DNA of 25,764 nt from Conidiobolus incongruus B7586 (Eukaryota; Entomophthoromycota; Entomophthoromycetes; Entomophthorales; Conidiobolaceae). The notes under the pieces are model-generated. The model had not been told where the DNA came from, made no database searches, and saw only the letters and a list, made by a program, of their open reading frames with translations. The first letter of the stretch is position 1; the number at the start of each line of letters is the position of its first letter. A program made the position numbers and the translations under genes. This document shows, in pieces, positions 20,141 to 25,764 of the stretch. The DNA lies in the NCBI GenBank assembly GCA_000697335.1, contig JNEM01013003.1, positions 1 through 25,764 of the forward strand, read 5' to 3'.

Positions 20141-21489
20141 TTTTTATTAAAACTTGAAAATTATAATTTTTATTTCATTTCAATTAATAATCCATTTTAT
20201 GTACTGCATTCTAGTTTAGTAGGGAAATATTGAATTCGATCACATTAAATATATTACATTGAACCTTAGTAATTTAGTTACTATTTTGATCAAAAATGTG
20301 TATTATATATAAAATCAAACATCTATAGTTATATATTTCAATATTATAGCTGGTGTAATTAAATGCAATATATTATAACTCACAATTAGAAGTGTATCAG
20401 CTCTATTTGAAATTTAGTTCAATTCAAAAAAAAGGTAATACTTGATTTAGCACAATTAATAAAAATCAACATGGTTTTTAGTAAATATTAAGTTGTGATT
20501 GACTCTGATATTATATAACAAGAATCTTGATCCAACGGATATTGATATATAATTTAATATAATATAATATAAATTGAATGATTAATCAAATTATTAATTT
20601 TAATAACATTATTATATATTTTTAATTGATTAAATTTCACAAAATGATTATATAGGAATAGTAAAATAAAATTCTATTTTATTCAAATAAAATAATAGTA
20701 TTTAAACTAAATAATTCGTGTTCTTTAATTAACAAAAATTTTTTCTTATCATTATATCATTATAAACTATAAATAAACTATTTAATAATTAAAATTATTT
20801 CATTTTCATAATGATCATATTTATTTGATTTGAGTTGCTAATATAGTTTATTAAAGCAAAATTAGGACTGTTTTATTCTATAGTAATCAAAACTTACTAA
20901 ATACAGTATTGAAAAATAAGTAGTGGTACTTTTTATAATTTATAATTTTTCAAACATATTAAACATTTTGAAGTTCAGACTATCAATAAAGAAATATATA
21001 TAATTAATAGAATTAAATAATTTAAAATTTTTTTATTTATTTTTATTTATTATAATTATTTTTTTATTTGAAAAATTTAAAAAAAAATTAAAAAATAATT
21101 ATCAGAAGTCTTATATTTGCATATTATTAAAATCAAACCACAGACCTTTTAACATACTTTAAAATTTACAAGCACTCTATAAAGATGATGCCTTATCTAA
21201 AATTACAGCTTACCACTAGATTTGTAACTTTAAACCTATAAGACAAATTATCCAAGATTTGCCAAAATTTGTCAAATTAATTTCCATCATTACTTTTTAA
21301 GTTATTAAAGAATTATAGAATTTTATAATTAAAAACACTTTTTTATTATATCAAAAGTATTACCAAAGCATTTTGAAATTAATTATATATATGTATTATA
21401 TATATTAAAACTTAACTTAATTTATGAAAATATAAAATAAATATTTGATAATTTAATTTAAGTTTAAAAAGAATTTATAATAGCTATAT
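20141..21489. other. AT-rich interval downstream of F-box copy 2
   Basis: No gene was recognised. A patch at about 21100-21260 (ACCACAGACC, GATGATGCC, CAGCTTACCACTAG) is less AT-rich and faintly resembles a decayed tRNA-like or SINE sequence on the minus strand, but no cloverleaf can be drawn. Confidence 0.4.
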
Positions 21490-21760
21490 ATCAAGCCTAA
21501 ATGAATAACTATTGAGCTTAGGCTCTAGGAGCCAACTATAATGTTCACCAAAGCTATTATACACATGAAATACCGTCAACATGGTTAATATTCTATAGTA
21601 AATACTAATCCTAATTCTGAAAGTTGGTCCTAGAGCTTTAGCTACACTAGTCTATATAAATAGACAACAATATAAAGTTAGGTATAGGCCTAGCAAAAAC
21701 ACAGGAAAGTTATCTGGGGCCTCATCAATCTTACTGGTGGATAAATTGTTATACAACCAG
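21490..21760. repeat. GC-richer island with nested inverted repeats
   Basis: The arms GCTTAGGCTCTAGGAGCCAAC (21516-21536) and GTTGGTCCTAGAGCTTTAGC (21623-21642) are nearly perfect reverse complements (about 18 of 20 positions, one gap). Inside the left arm GGCTC-TAG-GAGCC is itself a hairpin, AGCCTAA (21494-21500) pairs with TTAGGCT (21518-21524), and further right CTGGTGGATAA pairs with TTATACAACCAG (about 21735-21761). Such dense pairing with high GC in this background suggests a foldback or MITE-like element, a structured RNA gene, or a relic of a larger mobile element. No target duplication or coding frame was seen. Confidence 0.5.
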
Positions 21761-22913
21761 TTCCATATTATTATTTCTTAATTCAATATAACTATAGGTA
21801 ATTCTTTAAAATAATTGGTTTATACTAAATATTAATTTATTCAATAATGTCAGATGTTCTGCTTAAAGTATAACCTTTAAATAGAGGGGTATTTATATGA
21901 ATTAGTTAGTAATCAAATATAAAGGTTTATTCTAAGTTATGAGATACATCATCAATCCATTATTAATTATTACATTAGTGATTTCTAAGCATTGCTATAT
22001 AGAACTTATTTTGTCAATGGCTGATTTGTAATTAGCTTGGGTAGTGTAGATAATAGTCATCTATAATAGTAACAGGGTTTCAGTTAATTACTAATATTAA
22101 TAATAATGAAATTAAAATATTATAAGTGATATTGTAAAATAGTTTTAGGAATGTAACATTATATTTATAAAAAATTTGTCAAAATAAAATTAAAGACTTA
22201 AATTTTTGATTCAATTAATTATAATTCATAAGATTTTGATTTTTTGTATATTCCTTTATTTAAATATAAATCAAAATCTTAAGTTAAATTAAAATAATTC
22301 TTATTATAAATTTAAATAAAATAAGATTTTATTTATTAATAAGTATAAACTTTTATATTATATTATAATAATTTAAGGATTTTTATTTAGTCTTTAAAAT
22401 TTAATAAATTTATTATATATTTTATATTTTTAAATAATTTATTTTTTATATACTATTTTAATATAAAATAATAAAAATTTTATTATTTGGATTAATAATT
22501 TTAAAATATATAAAACTAAAGTTATAAAAGCTTTTCTTAATAACAAAACTAGTAAGTGCTACCATATCTAGTATATTTACCTGATAATAGCATATATATA
22601 ATTTTATTTTTTTTAAATAATTAATAAAATAATCATATAAGAAAATAAATTCCAAAGGATAAATTAACCAAAGTTATAAAATAACAAATTGAGTTATTAA
22701 TAAAAAATGCTATTTTTTAGGTATTAGTAACTTATTAAAGATATATCAAACTATTATTAATAATAACAAATGGTATTAATTTTTTATTATTTATTTATTT
22801 CATTATATTTAAAATTAAAAATTATATTCAAAATCAATTTGAAAAGAATATCATAAAATAATTTCCAGCTTAATATATTTTAATTGAATTTAATTATTTT
22901 TTGGTTTATAATT
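21761..22913. other. AT-rich interval, first part less AT-rich
   Basis: From 21761 to about 22090 the composition stays intermediate (AATAGAGGGGTATTTATATG, GCTTGGGTAGTGTAG, AACAGGGTTTCAG) and may belong to the same unknown element as the island before it. From 22090 to 22913 it is nearly pure A and T. The open frame on the minus strand at 22458-22655 is low-complexity. No gene was recognised. Confidence 0.4.
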
Positions 22914-24160
22914 ATGAATTCAATACCAGTAACAAATTTAAAAGTTGGCTAATAATATTTAAATTCAAATATTTAGATCAATATATTAGCACACAAGGAT
23001 ACTCTCAATTGAGTATGAGTTCCATATTATTTTCTAAAGGTAATAATCCAATTATATTATCCACTTACTATTTTTCTATTGATTTTTACATTTTACCAAT
23101 TGGAATTATATATTAATGGCAATAATTTGGAAAATTTCATTTAGATTTAATAAATTTGTTGAATCTAATTCAGAGATCATTATCCAAGTTTATATCTCTA
23201 TACCTGGTTTAATATGCCAATAACATTTATTTTTTAGCCAATTTGCTAATATCCTACTACTTAGCTGAACCTAAGTCATATTTGATCTAACCTTCATGGT
23301 TTTAGTTAATTAGTCAAATTTCAAAAATGAAAGATATCAGATTCAAGAATTCGATGATTGTTATTAAATATTCATCTAGATGAGGATCAATAACAAGTTC
23401 CATCTACTGTAATATATTTGACTATAGAACAGTGAATAGCAAAAAAAAAATGCTTATTGGCAATTCTCAAAGAACAAAGGCTGAAAACAGAGAATTATTC
23501 CATTTTGAATCATTTCTACAGCCATTCTATCAACCATTTCCCAATCTCAAAGAGTCAAAATATTTGACTTCTGCTTGTATTATTCGCTAAGAGCTAAATA
23601 GGTTTCATCCAATAGTCCTTAATTTTAAACTCTGACAGTTGAATCTCAACTGATCAATCAAACAAATTTTTAATTATTATACCAAATGAATCATTTGCAT
23701 GAATTTGATCTTCTTAGCAAAGTCGTCTCAATTTTTTGAGTAAACCAAATTCTAATGAATACTTTGAATTTTTTACTATTAAGCAAAATTGCTTTATGGG
23801 AATAGGTATGATAGCCAATTATTATATTCTTATTAACGCAATGCTACCTTCATAACTATTCGATATACTCCTTATTATGCTATCGAAATAATAATTATAT
23901 AAGAATTTTAAATTTAAGGCTACTATTTGTTAAATTATTATTATACTCTAGATATCCTATCAATCTCTCATTTAAACTTAACAGATTTTTGTTCAAGATA
24001 AATTTAGTAAATTTACATGTAGAAAAACTTTTTACAGTATATCTATTTTTATATTGAATATCTATTATATTGACTAATATTAAATACATGGTGATTTTCA
24101 AAAATTTAATAAATAGACTTATATAATTTAAGATCTATAATGTAACCGTAGAAACCTATC
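22914..24160 (+). pseudogene. Strongly decayed F-box/LRR-like family copy
   Basis: The start reads MNSIPVTNL and, in a neighbouring frame, SWLIIFKFKYLDQYI, matching copy 2 (MNSTQLPNLNSQDWLTIFKL...). So a frame change lies within the first 20 codons. Later pieces follow the order of copy 2: VYISIPGLICQ (about 23190, copy 2 DVYILPLDPLCQ); ENRELFHFESFLQPFYQPFPNLK (about 23490-23570, copy 2 NNRELFNFGPFLYASNQYLPNLK), then KYLTSA; HLNLTDFC near 23970 (copy 2 HLILTDFDLF); and KFNK-stop-TYI at 24102-24125, where the family has FNNW and the stop replaces Trp. It has many stops and several frame changes. It is closer to copy 2 than to copy 1. The exact end is uncertain by about 20 bases. Confidence 0.8.
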
Positions 24161-25764
24161 CAATTTTATTTACAATATATTTCCCATTATCTAAAATCAA
24201 TTATTTAATTAATATTATTGAAATTTTTTTATTTATTATATTGTAAATAAATTAAATAATTGAATATATTGAATTATATTAATATATATAATAATTGAAT
24301 TTCTTATTAATGTCAATTTTATATAAATATTTGATGAAAATTTTTATATTTTACTTTATTAATCCTTAAATATAAATTAAAATTCTTTTGACTTTTTTTG
24401 AATCAAATTTCATATAATTAATAAAATTTATTTTCAGAATTAATATATATTTTTAAACTTGATAATATATTAATATTTCACTATTACTAATTGGTGTTTT
24501 AAAATTTTAAATTTAATAAGATTTTTTCATGTATATTAATATTAAATCATTATTTTTCTGATTTTTTTAATTTAGCATTTATATATCAAATTTGTATATA
24601 ATATTAGTATATCACTTTATCAATTAAGTTTAAATAAAATTAATTTAAACTAATTTTTTCACCTGAATATTTATATTTTTACTTTTATATACTATATTCA
24701 CAATTATTGAAAATTTATATTATACTGAAATATCTCTGTATTTTGAATATAAAGTATATTGGTATTTAAGTATTGAGAGATGAGAAGATCTTATCCATAA
24801 GCTTTATATATTCAACGCAATTATCATTCAACCATAGATACCACAAATCCCAACACTTTATAAATTACCAATAATTAATTTCTTTAGTCTGGTAAAAACA
24901 GTATTTTTAAATTATTCAAATTATTATTTATAATTCAAATTTTCTAAATTTAGTAAAATTAAATTTATTTTAAGTTTAATTAAAATTTTTAAATAATATA
25001 TAGAATAAGTAATGAAAATCAATATTGTACTAAGCATTTAGAATATTCTGCTATGACCTTATTATTCAAGTTACTAAGCTAATTTTCTATTTAATTTTAA
25101 ATTTATAGTATATATTTCATACTAAAATATTAATAACAAATTTCAAATTAGATAAAAATTTAATTAATATTGATAACTATATGTTATTTGGACTCATATT
25201 TAAAACTCATAATTATTAGCTTAAATGAAATTTTTTTGCAATCATAAAAACCTTGATATAGACAGTATTCTTTAGTTACCAAATTATTTTCATTAAATAT
25301 TTTGATCAATATAAATTGTATTAATATGATATTAATCATAAAATACCAGATTTCTGATTAAAAGATTTAATTTTTTTAGTATTTTATAATAATAGGTTTA
25401 TTTTAACATAATTAATTAAGTCCTTATATATAATTAAATGAAATTTATCAAAATTATAATATAAAATAGTTTGCTATAGGTATTTGAAACTAAATATAAA
25501 AGTAATGAAAAATTAGAGATTTGAGTCATATTACTATAGTTGTAAAGAATAATCAGAGCTATTTTAATCAATATTTAAATTAGAAATAGTTGAGTTCTAA
25601 TAAAGCTAGGATTATTTAATTTATATATTATTAATTATCAATTATAAAAAATTAATATTAAATTTAATTCCATATGTATTATTATCTTAAATTTAAAATA
25701 ATGGGAAATTTTTTAATTTTTGATTTTTCAAATATATTATTAATTTGAAATAAATAAATATATA
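24161..25764. other. AT-rich right end of the window
   Basis: No gene was recognised. A patch at about 24775-24870 is less AT-rich (GAGATGAGAAGATC, CAACGCAATTATC, ACCACAAATCCCAAC) without a readable motif. The 16-mer ATAAAATACCAGATTT shared with the leader of the F-box gene at 18842 occurs at 25338-25353, but no F-box-like frame follows it. Confidence 0.4.
25338..25353 (+). promoter_or_regulatory. Second copy of motif ATAAAATACCAGATTT
   Basis: It is identical to 18807-18822 upstream of the intact F-box gene. Similarity fades on both sides (GATTTCTGATTAAAAG here against GATTTGGATTGAAATA there). It could mark the promoter of a family copy that has been lost, or be coincidence. Confidence 0.25.

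Noticed and set aside
21100-21260. Possible minus-strand tRNA or tRNA-derived SINE
   Set aside because: AACCACAGACC and GATGATGCC recall tRNA arms, but no acceptor, anticodon or T stem can be paired.
21490-22090. Remnant of an LTR-type element
   Set aside because: No paired long repeats, target duplication or coding remains of such a family could be seen, so the island is left unclassified.
22458-22655. 65-codon minus-strand frame
   Set aside because: It lies in nearly pure AT sequence, is low-complexity, and shows no family similarity.
1-25764. Anaerobic chytrid (Neocallimastigomycota) as host, suggested by the extreme AT content
   Set aside because: A gene for a mitochondrial F1Fo ATP synthase subunit is present, and those fungi have hydrogenosomes without it.
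1-25764. CRISPR array, bacterial operon or defence system
   Set aside because: There are no regularly spaced repeats and no bacterial-type gene clusters. Introns, tRNAs and mitochondrial genes show this is a eukaryotic nuclear sequence.

Overview
The window is very AT-rich nuclear DNA of a eukaryote with small introns, most likely an early-diverging fungus. The evidence is nine spliceable introns of only 51-59 bp in one gene, two eukaryotic tRNA genes, a nuclear-encoded mitochondrial ATP synthase subunit f with a fungal Atp17 core, and a family of F-box/leucine-rich-repeat-like genes with many copies. From memory, AT-rich genomes with large F-box/RNI-like families fit Conidiobolus-type Entomophthoromycotina. 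This placement is an inference. Anaerobic chytrids (Neocallimastigomycota) are equally AT-rich but lack respiratory ATP synthase, so they are unlikely.

Layout. Positions 1-1292 hold a decayed Tc1/mariner transposon with long inverted ends; its left tip lies at or beyond the window edge. A tRNA-Ala(AGC) lies on the minus strand at 2896-2968. A ten-exon gene for an AFG1-type mitochondrial AAA ATPase spans 3217-5217. A tRNA-Ser(GCT) is at 6231-6312. The intronless subunit f gene (6748-7101) stands out by its C-ending, GC-richer codons. From about 10.2 kb on, the window is a sparse same-strand array of F-box/LRR-like family members: a pseudogene (10201-11408), an intact gene (12368-13651), an intact gene (18842-20140) and a strongly decayed copy (22914 to about 24160). 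Between them lie possible relics of other genes (11444-11614, about 16850-17780, about 18490-18715) and long AT-rich stretches with no recognisable content. Two short GC-richer, inverted-repeat-rich islands (about 9080-9170 and 21490-21760) are unexplained.

How it fits together. The left 7 kb is housekeeping: two translation tRNAs and two mitochondrial proteins (a membrane-linked quality-control ATPase and a subunit of the ATP synthase membrane sector). The right 15 kb looks like a birth-and-death gene-family region, where F-box-like genes have duplicated and many copies are dying. I see no CRISPR array, operon or clearly novel multi-gene system. The best leads are the 14-nt microexon inside the AFG1 P-loop, the CpA-to-TpA-like decay of the transposon, the F-box family with its private C-terminal signature and a possible shared upstream motif, and the two structured islands.
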